Positions 51,004 through 62,531 of a stretch of 64,000 bases of DNA are shown piece after piece; the first letter of the stretch is position 1, and each line of letters opens with the position of its first letter. The position numbers and the translations under genes are program-made. The stretch comes from Gordionus sp. m RMFG-2023 (lineage: Eukaryota; Nematomorpha; Gordioida; Chordodea; Parachordodidae), in the NCBI RefSeq assembly GCF_954871325.1, contig NC_088776.1:62830954-62894953 (forward strand). The letters are read 5' to 3'. The notes beneath the pieces are model-generated. The model saw nothing but the letters and a program-made list of their open reading frames with translations, was not told where the DNA came from and made no database searches.

Positions 51004-51102
51004 ATGTCTTCAACCAATGCTGCTATTTTAAAAAACTTTAAAAATGCACAAATACCTTCATGGAAAAAGGCTTTAATCGTTGGTTCAGAATGGTCTAATA
51101 AG
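51004..51102 (+). CDS. RAB5IF: RAB5IF coding exon 1
   Basis: Encodes MSSTNAAILKNFKNAQIP then SWKKALIVGSEWSNK, 33 codons, donor GTTTGG. The intron position just before DEFLD agrees with the boundary of the conserved domain in the family. The KALIVGSEW stretch resembles the SKVLRSDAAW stretch of the human protein. Confidence 0.82.
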
Positions 51103-54100
51103 GTTTGGTTATAAAAAATATTTTACAATATTTAATTAATTATATAAACAGCCTTCGTTTTGACTACATAGCCTTCGTTTTGACTAATTTTTTATAATTA
51201 ACTTGAAAAATTATGTTGAGATATTTATTTAAACTTTTTATGCTAAAGTTAATCATTAAATATATTTTAGGATGAATTTCTTGATATTATATATTGGGGA
51301 AGACAAATTATCAGTGTTATATCTGGAATCATATGTGGCCTTATCCCTATAACAGGGTTTATTGGATTATTGATGTAAATTTACTAATTAATACTATTTA
51401 TTTATTATGTAAATAACTTAATAATTTTAAGTTATAAATTGCTATTATAATAATTTATTAAAAATGGTAGATAAATGTAAAAAAAATTTACATGGTAATC
51501 ATGAAAATATTATAGCTGATCATAATAATATCAAAAATATGCTACCATAGAAAGCAGGTCCCTAAATTATAAAGAATTTTGCTTTGATATAAGACAAATA
51601 TCACCACCTGTATTGCCTTATCATGCTATATCGTTTTTGGCTTAAGATGAAAATAAATTTGGTGGCCCTATTAAAAAAAACCCCAAATTTTTATAAGCAT
51701 TTAAAAATAATCATAATATAACAAACTTAGTTTCATATATTAATTAAGCAGTTTAGAATATAAATTAGCTCACATTAATGTAAGTTATTATTTATAGTAA
51801 ATGACTTATTAAGGCAATATTAATAAAAATTAAAAATCACTTTTAAATGCAAAAATATTTTTTTGATAGCCCCTAAGATAATATAATTTGGGTTAGACCA
51901 TGTCTGCTCTATCCAGTCCAATTCGCACTGGCTTTTTATAGGTCTGTTGGCATTAAAACAATTTCAACATCGTGAAGATGGGTAAAAATATTTTTAGAAC
52001 AATGGGGGGGGGGGCAGATGAATGAAATTTTTTCTGTCAAAGTGAGTAGAACATGCTTTATTTTTTTAAAATTTTAGTTTACAAATATGAATAGTAAATT
52101 TGATTTGCTTAAACTTATCAAATATGAATGATGCAATATTCAATTTGTTTTTGAATATTATATATTTTATTAAAAAGTTAAAAATAAGTTTTTAAAAGGA
52201 TTGAAGGTCTTAAAAGAAAATCTTCTATCTGCACAATTTGCCAAAATATGGATCGAGGATCATTGATCCTTTGATATCAATCCTTTAACAACTCTTCTAA
52301 ATAACTTATTAAATTTTTTATTTTTAATTATTATTAAAAAGTTAGACCCTATATTATGAGAAATGACCAAGCAAAAAAATTGTTAATATTTTTGTAACAT
52401 GAAATCTTTAAAATTGATAATAAAATAATAATTTGTTTTTTTTACAGTTTCCTCATCCTAAATTCAGGTGGTGTTTACCTGTTTTCCTGTCACTTCCACA
52501 AAGTAGATGATCAAGAATATGGTGGTGTCGGTGAAATTATTAAGGAAGGAATGATGACATCTTTTGCTACCTTTTTAGTATGTCATTTTTTAAAAAAATA
52601 TATAAATAAACCTGTGTGCTGATGAAACTATTGGCATTGGCAGCCAGTAGGCGTTTTTAAAAAGAGGTGACTCGCAGCCCTCCACTTTTTAGCCGGCCGT
52701 CAACATTGGCAGCCTAAATCTATGCACTTAGATAAAAAAATTTTATTTCGGCTCGGGCTTTTCAGGTCAAAAATATTCAGGCTGTGCTGAACCTGGGAAG
52801 TAAGGCCCGATGCAAATCACTAATGAAGGTGCCAGTCATTTTAATAACGTTGTTATTTAAAAAATTTTCAGTATAGGCCTAGTGGGTTTATGATGTATGC
52901 TTGGAAGCGGAAGATCCCAGGTTCAATCCTGGTAAGGAACGTAAAAATTTCAAGTTTTTCTTTGATGAGTGATGTGTAAGGACATATGCTAGGATGAATT
53001 TATGAGCTGCCACCCTATTCACACAGGCTTGGACAGCCTGGTGCTAGGATACTTGTCTAATAAACAAAAATGAAAAATGGCCAGCTGACCTTGTGGGCCA
53101 TTAAAGGATGATAGATGGAATCGACAAGAATACTCCGGTGGGATATCTGTCTATAGAATGGTGGGATATCTGTCGATATTGATTAATTTTGATATTTTTT
53201 AAGTAGTAAAAAAGTTATAAAGGTTCTTTGAAGCTTGGGGTCACATAGACCCTTCCTGTTCATCCATGCAACTTTTTTTCATCTGTTTTGGCATTTGATA
53301 TATTAAAAAATAAATACTTTTTTAAAATATATTTATCATTTTTATTAATTAAAAGTTATATTATATTAATATTTGAACCTTAGATACACATTTCTACATG
53401 ATCAATTTTATGTATATATATTTTTTTTATATCACATTGCGACATATTTTAAATATGACTTCCTTGACAAAAGCTGTCATATAATGAATGAAAATTACAT
53501 TAAGTTATTTAAAATAACAGTTAAAATCATTAACTTATAGTTTTATTTTATCTTCTCTTCTCTTCTCTTCTCTTCTCTTCTCTTCTCTTCTCTTCTCTTC
53601 TCTTCTCTTCTCTTCTCTTCTCTTCTCTTCTCTTCTCTTCTCTTCTCTTCTCTTCTCTTCTCTTCTCTTCTCTTCTCTTCTCTTCTCTTCTCTTCTCTTC
53701 TCTTCTCTTCTCTTCTCTTCTCTTCTCTTCTCTTCTCTTCTCTTCTCTTCTCTTCTCTTCTCTTCTCTTCTCTTCTCTTCTCTTCTCTTCTCTTTCTTTC
53801 TTTCTTCTCTTCTCTTTCTTTCTTTCTTATATTCTTTCTTTCTTTAGTATAAATAATATTATGTAAGCATCGAGATTTGGCAAATAGATGTCTAAGCAAT
53901 TCAGCCAGCTATGAGCAAGATTTCTAGGCTTACATCATGTTATTTTGGTTATAATCTTAATCGGCACATTTTCTGCAATCGACCCGAATTGGACTTTTTC
54001 AACACTAGTTAAGATGCTTTAAAACTTATTCAAAACAGTGTTAATTATATATTTATCTCAGATATGCTCTTTCGAGTATAATTAATATATTATGCCATCT

Positions 54101-54575
54101 GATTTGTGATATTTAATTTTAATGTTTTTTTCTAGATTGAGTGTCATTATTGATATTATCATCATTGGGAACCCCACAACCTGAAAAAAGGATATCAGTG
54201 CTATAAAAATTTATCGTATATCCAAATGCTAAATGTATTATATTTAGGTATTTTTTTTAAAAACATACAGTGATTTTGACCAATCATTAGAATGAGAAGG
54301 TATAAAATACCAAAATTATTTTTAGGAAATTTATGCTCAAGTGTGATTTTCATTAAATGGCGGCGTAATCGGCAGCGCACAGGTCTCTATATAAAGGTCT
54401 ATAAAATCTTTATAATTTTGTTAAATTATGATGAGTAAATATCTAAAAAACTAATAAGTAATGGTGGGGAAATATAAATATAAAACTAAAGTACAGATAA
54501 AAAATTTTTAATACATTTTTAAAGGTTACTTGGATACTCCTGTACACTTCCTTATACAAAGTTTCTCACCTATAA
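51004..54575 (+). CDS. RAB5IF: RAB5IF (C20orf24/OPTI/RCAF1) membrane protein, four coding exons
   Basis: Joining 51004-51102, 51271-51374, 52448-52577 and 54525-54575 gives 127 residues and TAA, close to the family's roughly 130. Human RAB5IF has been described as OPTI, the partner of the TMCO1 insertase in the ER multipass translocon, and as RCAF1 in respirasome assembly. Family landmarks: DEFLDIIYWGRQII (34-47), a GxIxGLIPITGFIG hydrophobic segment (52-65), a second hydrophobic stretch (66-80), DDQEYGG (88-94), KEGMMTSFATFL (100-111) and a final VTWILLYT (112-119). Hydrophobicity suggests three membrane segments. All introns are GT-AG and phase-consistent. The N-terminal 27 residues are poorly conserved, so the start is the least certain part. 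Confidence 0.9.
51271..51374 (+). CDS. RAB5IF: RAB5IF coding exon 2
   Basis: After a TTTTAG acceptor it encodes DEFLDIIYWGRQIISVISG and the first hydrophobic segment to Leu67 plus two bases of the next codon. Donor GTAAAT. This is the best-conserved block of the gene. Confidence 0.93.
52130..52291. mobile_element. hAT end fragment in RAB5IF intron 2
   Basis: TTTTTAAAAGGATTG, ATGGATCGAGGATCATTGAT and CAATCCTTTAACAACTCTT match the right end of the 47449-48742 element. The left end was not found. Confidence 0.7.
52448..52577 (+). CDS. RAB5IF: RAB5IF coding exon 3
   Basis: After TTTACAG it encodes IFLILNSGGVYLFSC, HFHKVDDQEYGGVGEIIKEG and MMTSFATFL, ending in phase 0 at a strong GTATGT donor. 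Reading on past the donor gives VCHFLKKY and then a stop, which does not fit the family and supports splicing to a last small exon. Confidence 0.92.
52690..52825. repeat. CCGG/GGCTCGGGC-rich repeat fragment
   Basis: AGCCGGCCGTC and CGGCTCGGGCTTTTCAGG resemble the CCGG-rich family, in RAB5IF intron 3. Confidence 0.4.
52868..53130 (+). repeat. tRNA-derived SINE in RAB5IF intron 3
   Basis: GGCCTAGTGGGTTTATG resembles an A box and CCAGGTTCAATCCTGG forms a perfect 5-bp T-arm around a B box. A non-tRNA body follows (CCTATTCACACAGGCTTGG, GGCCAGCTGACCTTGTGGG). The tRNA parent could not be named. Confidence 0.65.
53551..53845. repeat. (TCTTC)n microsatellite, ~290 bp
   Basis: Pure TCTTC for about 240 bp, then mixed TTTC units. 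Lies in RAB5IF intron 3. The Arg/Glu/Lys frame on the other strand is an artefact. Confidence 0.98.
53846..54007. mobile_element. hAT-type MITE, left end lost in microsatellite
   Basis: AATAATATTATGTAAGC and TCATGTTATTTTGGTTATAA are the family's internal arms, and it ends TTTTTCAACACTA. The left tip is replaced by the CTTT tract. Confidence 0.65.
54525..54575 (+). CDS. RAB5IF: RAB5IF last coding exon, 16 codons
   Basis: After a TTTAAAG acceptor it encodes VTWILLYTSLYKVSHL and TAA, matching the family's C-terminal VIWIIFYTAIHYD pattern. It lies almost 2 kb from exon 3, beyond a SINE-like unit and a long TCTTC array. The identification rests on this short match and the correct phase. Confidence 0.75.
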   Translation, partial: VTWILLYTSLYKVSHL

Positions 54576-55215
54576 GCTCTGGCAACTTGGATTGCAATAT
54601 CACAAAACTTCCACAACCCTATATAATGATTTGATTCAAATTCACAAACAAGACATTCATTTTTTTTTAAAAATAAACTTATGTTCCAAGGAGAAATCAA
54701 AAATAATATTACATTATAAAATATAAGCTGTGATTATACAAATAATATTTTTTTTTAAGTACATTATTATAGCTCAAATTTTTATTCAATTGAAAATGCA
54801 ATAAAGAAAAAAAATTATACAATAAAACATAATTACGAAAAAATATTGAGTTCATTATAAATAATGATTTAAGGGAACGCCTATTTTTTTTGTCTTCATC
54901 ATTATTCATGAGGACCTGCCGGCCGTCCAGCCCGGATTTTTTTTAAAAAATAAACGCGGGTAAGACCTATTTAAAAAAAAATGATTCAGGTTAATTGCAA
55001 TAAGATTTAATTTTTAATAAAATTCTATAAATTAAAAAATTTTTTTTTTTTAACAAGAAACATGTTGCGACTATTTTGTATCGTGTTTTGGTAGAATAAT
55101 ATTTTATTATTTTTTTAACAATTTAAAATAAAGATTATTAAATATTTTATTTATTTGTAGGAAACTAGGCATCATACATTTTCTTATTTTGAGTATAAAA
55201 ACTCCTTGTTTTTCC
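54576..55215. other. RAB5IF 3' region and spacer
   Basis: Likely 3' UTR after the stop, then AT-rich DNA. A fragment with CTGCCGGCCGTCCAGCCCGG at 54916-54936 belongs to the CCGG-rich repeats. Confidence 0.5.
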
Positions 55216-55401
55216 TAGTGTTGTTAAACGGCTCGATTTGAGCCCATCTTTTAAAAATGGCTAACTCGATACTTTAGCCAGCCTCGAGATTTCGTTTATC
55301 AGATGTTCAAACCTTTGTGCCACCTATGAGCAAAAAATCTTAAGGCTCGCGTAATATTTTTCTGGATAAAATATCGAATTTAGCCGTTTTTAACAATACT
55401 A
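55216..55401. mobile_element. hAT-type MITE copy
   Basis: TAGTGTTGTTAAACGGCTCG at the left, AGCCGTTTTTAACAATACTA at the right, with GGCTAACTCGATACTTTAGC inside. No clear target duplication. The right end forms the start of the following tandem duplication. Confidence 0.8.
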
Positions 55402-55672
55402 AATTCTATCCCATCAGCTATTAACTATAATAGAGCATTAATGATACTTGTAGTAGTGATATTCAGTTTTGTATAATTCAAAAATTATTAAAAAAATCAA
55501 TGTTGTCAACGTAACAAGAATCACTGAAAGTTTTTAACAATACTAATTCATCCCATCAGCTGTTAACTATAATAGAGCATTAATGATACTTGTAGTAGTG
55601 ATATTCAGTTTTGTATAATTCAATAATTATTTTAAAAAATCAATGTAGTCAACGTAACAAGAATCACTAAAA
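55386..55672. repeat. two-copy tandem duplication, 144-bp unit
   Basis: The unit beginning GTTTTTAACAATACTA and containing TAATAGAGCATTAATGATAC is present twice with few differences. The copied segment includes the right tip of the MITE, so the duplication came after the MITE insertion. Confidence 0.93.
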
Positions 55673-55949
55673 AACTAAGTGCAACCCAAACCGTTTTTTT
55701 TTAACAACTGAGAAAATAAATTTATTCTTAATAACTTAATTTGCATCAAACTCTTATTAAATACCTTTATGCATGGTTTCCAATATTTTCTATAAAATAA
55801 CGATACCTCTTAATGGAATGTCCAGTTTGCCTTAGAATTGCAAATAATCACTGGAGCAAATAAATATTTTAGCCATCGTTTTAGCAACATACGTTTCCCC
55901 CTAGTTTAGGACAATACCTTATTACATATATGTATTCCATAAATTTGAT

Positions 55950-58655
55950 TGCGTGCACTCCTGGAAATGGCATAAATGGTGGTAATGGTCATCGAGATAT
56001 AGGTATCAATTTTGTCAGAGGTAGATAATGACCCATAGCATCAATGGGTATGGGAATTCCTGATCACAAATTTCCCACCCACTTTATCCAGAGTTCCAAG
56101 AGGTGCTTGCTCGCAATAATTTTTGCAAATCTGTCCAATATCTTGTCTGCTATCTAACGCTCCTTTCTCTACACTCACTCTGTTTTTTCTATTCCCAATA
56201 ATACCCTTAAAAATCAATTGTCTAAACGTATTAGAAGGGGGGTATAGTAATCTTTGACAAAAGTGATGCTAACATAATATTAGACGATGAACCAATTCTT
56301 CCTTCAAACATTTTGTCAAAATCTACAAGGATCATTCGTAAAATCAACCGAGGTTATATGAATGCAGATCTTCGCAACTTGACATAATACCGTAGCTCCT
56401 AATAATGAATTAACTTACAATGCTATGGGGAATAAATGACCTAATGGGAGTTTTTCGTTTCATATCTTGCCAAGTTATATCACAGTTTTTGAAGCTAAAC
56501 AGGCCATCGAGTCTGTACGAAAACATTCATCTGGCAGTCTTGATGGTATTATAGCCATTTTCCTTCGTAATAGTATTAATCATAAATCACATATTAGCAA
56601 TGTATTTTAAGTTGTATCACAAAATTTTTAAATCTGCTACTAAAAGGTCCAACCACTAAACCCATCATTCCTTTGATCTTTGAGACTCGGTTAATTCCTC
56701 TAAATAAAAAAAGATTGTGGGATTCAACCCACATTGATATTGGATAAATATTTCACAGTATTATATCCTAAATCAGCAAATCACCATCCCTTTATAATCA
56801 AAAATGGAGTATGGCATCAAAGGAGAAGCAGAAGCTGCAGCACATTCCGCTCGAATGTCGTTAGCTAATGCAGAAATTTCATTTAAAATCGATCTCGAAT
56901 AATGCCTTTAACTCTATTTAAAAGAAATCATTTTATTCCCATATTCTGCACTAACTATCCAGAGTATACCGATTTCATTTTGCATAGCTACCTCGAACCC
57001 AATTATTTAAAATTTCTATGACAAAATTATTCATTCTTGCGAAGGTGATTGGGTCCACCATTATTTAATAAATTCTATCAATGTTTTTAACTCCTTATTA
57101 AATACCCGGTATTTAGACCTTGCCATCATAGCTGGTGACATCTCTTTAATAAACAACATTTCAGACATTATTAATAATCTCATGTTCATTTTAGGTTTAT
57201 CCCTTAACTTGGTAAAGTCTGAATTCCCTCTTACCAATTCCACTATCCCAATCCTCCCATTCAAATAGACTTCAATCGAGGAACCTCATTGGTTCTCCAT
57301 TTGGAAATTTAGACACAACTTATTCTAATCTAGAAATACAACCAACTTTAAGGTCTGTAGCCAGGAATTTCCAGCTGGGGGACCAATTGTTTACTTAGGG
57401 GGTCTATATATTTTTTGAAATAAAACAAATAGGCACTTATAAATTTTAACATTATTTTGTTTTCCATAAGCCATTAATACTAAATTTTGTTTATGTAGAT
57501 CTTTCATCGATTCTCTAGTGTTGGATAGAACTCTCTTTAGTTGAGAGAATGAGGCCTAAATTCGATGACAGAGGATTATGGCGGCTGAGTAGCATATGTA
57601 CAGTTTTTTTAAATGCCAGGTGATTTTATACATATTTACGATATTTTCAAAATTATGTTTCATTAACTTCTGCAGCTAATAATCCTTTAGATATCTTCAT
57701 TTCATGATGTAAAGTTTACATTTTTAAGTTCTCTAATGATAATGGGGTCATTTTATCTGAAATCAGGGTCAAATGGGGACAATGTATTATAATATGATAG
57801 AGGATTAAAATCATCTTGTGTAAATATATTCTAAAAAAACGATTTATAAAATAATCATTTAATAATTCTTCGTCATTTTCACAATAAATTACAATTTGAT
57901 ATCGACTAAAAGATCCTAAAGAATTGTAGGGATTTTACGTGCCATTGATGATTTTTGAGGGATGAAATTTAATTTTGATATAAGCTTCTCAGCCTTAATT
58001 CTTATCAAATCAAAAAAATTATCACTTCGTTTATTTTTTAATATATTAATTGTGGAATCAATACAATTTTTAGCATCCACTATATTACTATCTACTGTCT
58101 GCAGATACTTATTTAGGTGGATCTATTATTATTAATTCTTCATAAAATAAAATGACCAATACTCTTTCAGGCCATCGATCTTTGGAAGCTATCTTTAGTT
58201 GATCCTCTTTTAACGTCATTTAAGAGTAATTTACTCTTGGGTGGTAACACCGTTGCATTTCTTAATCGAGAAGTCAACTTGTATAACATTCACTTCTCTT
58301 AAAAACTTAATTCGGAAACGGTTATGAATTTCCTGAAGCCATCACTTCAAGTAACCTCGATTTGCCATTTACAAACGACGAGCTACATATGTCATTAACC
58401 GAGACTTAATTGCGATATGGTTGTATCATACTCATATTCACTTTGTCAGATTCCTGTTGACTCAAATGTTCGCCATTCCCTGCATTTCTAGGACATACAA
58501 AATGTAATAACACTATTGTTGCCCTGAAATCTGCCGGAATTACTTCAACCCTTGAGATGCCAGAACTTAGCAACACAGATGGTGAACGTCCTGATGGTTT
58601 TCCCAGAATCCATGGAAAAGTGAGTGGTAAGTTCTTTTTCAACATGTAAAAAATC
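55950..58655 (+). pseudogene. degraded LINE, copy 2, interrupted
   Basis: Same family as 39198-40985. Blocks: KQAIESVRKHSSGSLDGI, FIPIFCTNYPEYTDFILHSY with LEPNYLKF, NTRYLDLA (the YLDD signature, second Asp changed), GLSLNLVKSEF, and at 58520-58640 ALKSAGITSTLEMPELSN and TDGERPDGF, the endonuclease-like C-terminus. Many stops and frame changes. The stretch of about 57350-58180 lacks recognisable LINE blocks and may be inserted or diverged DNA. Confidence 0.75.
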
Positions 58656-58689
58656 ATTTGATTTTTTTATATAAACTTTACAATTCGGC

Positions 58690-59520
58690 AAAAACATTGA
58701 AACATCAACATTTAAAATTAATATGAGTCGAATTTTGTACTTCTGATGTGAATGTTAGCTCTAATAAACGCTCTAAGGCTATCTTGCCATTCATTGATTG
58801 CACGTTTATTAATTCCCTTATCAAAACGATTCCATTTCTCCACAAGTCGCTCTCTAAGATGGTCAACATCACATATGCGAGTTTGACTAACACGTTTAAA
58901 AGATGCAGCATATCTTGTAGTCAACCGGATCGAGATCAGACTTAGTAAATAGGTTGCAAAGAATGGGTGAAATAAAGTCAGTTTCTCTTGAAACCAAATA
59001 CACAATTTTTCTGGTTCAGTAAGCAGTAGTACTGTCCTGCGGGAATATGAAAAATTTACTGCCCGACAATTTTTTTTAATAGCAGACATGAAGTGCTCAC
59101 CAAATAAAACATCACGAAATTATGCACCATTATTGTTAACTATTGGATCGATAAAGATGAGCTCTGCAGCCAAGTCTTGATATCCAGAATGAAACCAGCA
59201 CTGATTTAGATAAATTTGAACGAGTACGAAGCAATCGACTGGCTATAACACCTGTTTTTTTTCATTAATAACGTAAGTGCACCCTATCATTTTTCAGATT
59301 CCGATGGTTTTCATCCATGAAATATATGAAATGTACTATGAGAGCATTTTCGTAGAAGTTTTGGTAAGTCAGAGGGGCTATCTTATTCGCATCGGTTAGG
59401 TCCTTGGTATGTTTCTTTTTTAAATATTTCAGCTGCAGTTCTTTGTAGATAATCCGGCACACTAAAGGTTGTGAAATACCAGTTTCTCGGGATACTTGAT
59501 GAATATTTTTCTATGGTTAC
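58690..59520 (-). pseudogene. mariner transposase, decayed
   Basis: From right to left: CRIIYKELQLKYLKKKHTKD, LTDANKIA, FIYFMDENHRN (first acid), LKNDRVHL, ASRLLRTRSNLSKSVLVS, FFIFPQDSTTAY (second acid), LDPVDYKI (third acid, Asp), then DVDHLRERLVEKWNRFDKGI and AINEWQDSLRAF. About 37-38 residues lie between the second and third acids, suggesting a DD37D-like mariner. Several stops and at least two frame changes make it inactive. It abuts LINE copy 2. Longest intact frame is 58718-59089. Confidence 0.85.
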
Positions 59521-59796
59521 AAGATCGATCTTTTTGGCTCAACTGCCCTAACGTTTTTCTGCTTATCCGTTAGCATCAATTTGCAATCAATCAATTCAAG
59601 GCTGCTATAGACCAGTTTCTGTTAGGAAATTCCTTCAAAAACTCATTTTGGCTCCGTAATTTTTTTTTTGTTTTTAAATGTTAACAAAATTCAATCAAGT
59701 TATTTTTTTTCAAAAAAAATATCGTCTGCTTTAAAAATAAGAATTTTTACATAGTGGAAATTTCGAATTTTGTTTGTCCGACTTTGAATTTGCATA

Positions 59797-60172
59797 ATGG
59801 TGCGAACGAATTGAGCGTTTCCGCTGCGTTTGCAAGCACCAATGATGCCTCTCAAAATGGCCTCATGCAAATAGGTAAAATTACCGTTTGGGCGTTAGCA
59901 ATTATTAAAATAAAAACGTAAACAGGTTTGATTTTTCGATACTTTTTTATTCTTTGTTTTGTGATATTATTATATAAAAAAAAATGTAATATAAATAACT
60001 TACCTTATAATCCTAAAAAAAAATATATTTAAAAAAATTAAAGAAATAAGAATGCAGACGATAATATAATTTTCGAAGACAAATCCTTTTTTTTAGAACT
60101 TATTTAAAATTTTGAGTCGACGGATATTTTATAAAATGACAATCCTCAAATTTAAACAAGGGACGCGGGCAG
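59797..60172. mobile_element. MITE, TAGTGCGCAC family, right-truncated
   Basis: GGTGCGAACGAATTGAGCGT at the left, then AAACAGGTTTG and AAATCCTTTTTTTTAGAACT in the family order, stopping after GGGACGCGGGC without the right end. Confidence 0.8.
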
Positions 60173-60880
60173 GGTTGCCAGATATTCATCACTTGAAAAC
60201 GTGCCCTGACGAAAGAATTTAAACAAAATTAGCAAAAAAACGTAGATAATTTATGCCTAGATGAGCACTTTCCTCACTAACTTAAATTGAGCTATTGCCC
60301 ATATCCTCCACCATCTAGGGTAATGGCTCAGATGATATTATAAAGCAATATACATTTTATTAGCTATAAAGATAGGAATGTCTTTTTACTAATTTTGAGA
60401 CGAATATTCTCATAAAAGAAGTATTTTTATATCAAAATAATATTAATATCCATGTTCGCGTCAATGTGTGTGTGTGTGTTTTTTTTTACAACTTTAGATC
60501 ATTCTTTTGAGAGCGTTTTTTTTTAAATTTCTGATTTTACCTCATGTTAAGAATACTGACTCATGAATTTCAAGACAATTTTTCTACGAAATATTAGATT
60601 TTTCCATATATTTTTTAGACAAATCATAAATGACACAAAATGTTAACAGCAAAATTGTCTACAAATTCATAAGATAGGTTATTTATCCAAACATAATATT
60701 TTATATTCCCGGTAAAATCCGATATTTTAAATGTTAAATTCGTTACAGATTAACAAATTGTGATCACTTAATCATTTTACGTATATTATTATTAATATAT
60801 TTACTTTTTTTCTTTTTTATTATTATTATTACTCGTATTTACCGAATCAATTTATGTATTTTTATATATAAATATCTAGT
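60173..60880. other. spacer with a copy of the telomere-flanking repeat
   Basis: No gene recognised. At 60651-60735, AAATTGTCTACAAATTCATA, AGATAGG and CCGGTAAAATCCGATATTTT resemble the sequence just right of the telomere-like array at 63818-63900. A short GT run lies near 60467. Confidence 0.5.
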
Positions 60881-60881
60881 G

Positions 60882-61040
60882 ATGTTAAAAGTTACTTTTG
60901 AAACATAACTAGTTACAGTTACTAGTTACTTTGGCAAAAACATAAATAGTGACAGTTACTAGTTACATTTTTACAAAAGTAACTAGTTACAGTTATTTTC
61001 TAGCCAAAATGTAACTAGCTACAGGTAACTAGTTACAAAC
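60882..61040. mobile_element. hAT-type end, GTAACTAGTTAC-rich
   Basis: CTAGTGATGTTAAAAGTTAC followed by repeated GTAACTAGTTACAGTTACT is a typical hAT terminus with palindromic subterminal sites. The opposite end was not found. Confidence 0.6.
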
Positions 61041-61167
61041 TATAAATATCGCGTAAAGATTGAAAAAGTTAAAAGTTTTTAATATCTTAATAATAAAAAA
61101 AGAAAGACATGTTAGTTTTAGTTTTAAAATTTATTTATTTACATATCAATATTCTGGTGACCAACTG

Positions 61168-61314
<147 letters not shown>

Positions 61315-62184
61315 AACATTTCTTGGAGCGCCAGTCGAAGAATCAGCTCTTGGAGTGCTAACCGAAGAAATTGCCATCAGAGTCAATGTTATACACAGAC
61401 TAATCCCCAATTCCGACAACAATCGAATAACAATTCTCAGGGAAAGACCTTTTCCCCGCTTGACAATAAAATTTAGAGAATAAAAGTCCTCAAAATAGAT
61501 AAATAATATATTTAATAATTTGAATATTGGTTTTTAGAGACACAATTAAGTTTTACATGACAATCATCATAATTCGTCATCAAAAGAGTCAGTTTAATAT
61601 AGATATTATTACAAATTTGATGAATATTATATAAATGCAAACATTATTTAATTCAAAAATACTCAAAAAAAATAAATTAAATAAATAAAATTATTATATA
61701 AATATCTTCTCTATCAATGTATGGGCAAGTATTTTAATTTGATTATAAAACTATTATTATCAAAATTTACACGCAAAAAAATAATTTAAATTCGCTTAAC
61801 AAAAAAAGCAACACTAACGATAACATGGAGGAAAAATAAAATATAATTAGAACAGTTTTCGTCTTTGGGAATTTCACCCTTTTCTGTATTTTAGTATTTT
61901 TAACCTAGCGCTATTTATTTAGCTTGGTTATGGAATTTTTATATATATCCTATTTTGTGTTGTTATCTAATTTGCTATAACAGTTTTATCGTTGCATTTT
62001 CGAAACTTTGATAATTTCAAATGAAATAATTCTTAAAAAATAGAATAAATCGCTTAGATAATTCTTAACTACCTCTATTTTTAGAGGATACAAAAATTAA
62101 AAAAAGCAAATATTACCCACAATATTATTAGAATCTTGAAAAAATACGCAATCTTTAATCATTACAAGTTTTTTTAGGCTAACC
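61315..62184. other. spacer without recognised gene
   Basis: The less AT-rich stretch at 61315-61480 reads GAPVEESALGVLTEEIAIRV in one frame. It matches no family I can name and may be an old repeat. Confidence 0.4.
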
Positions 62185-62523
62185 CAATGACATATAATAC
62201 ACCTAGACTGACGATTCGTTCATTAAAAGTGTACATCAATGCAAATCAGCTGGAGACGCCATCTTGGTCACCGTGATTATCGTTAAAATTTTAAAACGAG
62301 AGCCTAAATTATTCATATATCAAGCTGGAGATCATAAAATTAGGGTAAATATATATTTGTTGTTTTAATTTCAAAAAAATTAGAAAATATTCCAGAGTTT
62401 TTAAACATGAAAATAATTATTATAAAGGTTATCAAAATGGCGGCTCCAGCTGATTTGCTTTTAACGATGCTTAAAAATGCATTTTAATATGAATCGTCAG
62501 TCTAGGTACATCATATGTCATTG
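62185..62523. mobile_element. MITE, CAATGACATA family, best-bounded copy
   Basis: CAATGACATATAATACACCT at the left and TCATATGTCATTG at the right, flanked by a perfect GGCTAACC duplication (62177-62184 and 62524-62531). Long inverted arms include CCTAGACTGACGATTC and GCAAATCAGCTGGAG. 339 bp, non-coding. Confidence 0.95.
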
Positions 62524-62531
62524 GGCTAACC

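Noticed and set aside
53543-53899. 118-codon Arg/Glu/Lys frame on the - strand
   Set aside because: It is a translation of the TCTTC microsatellite.
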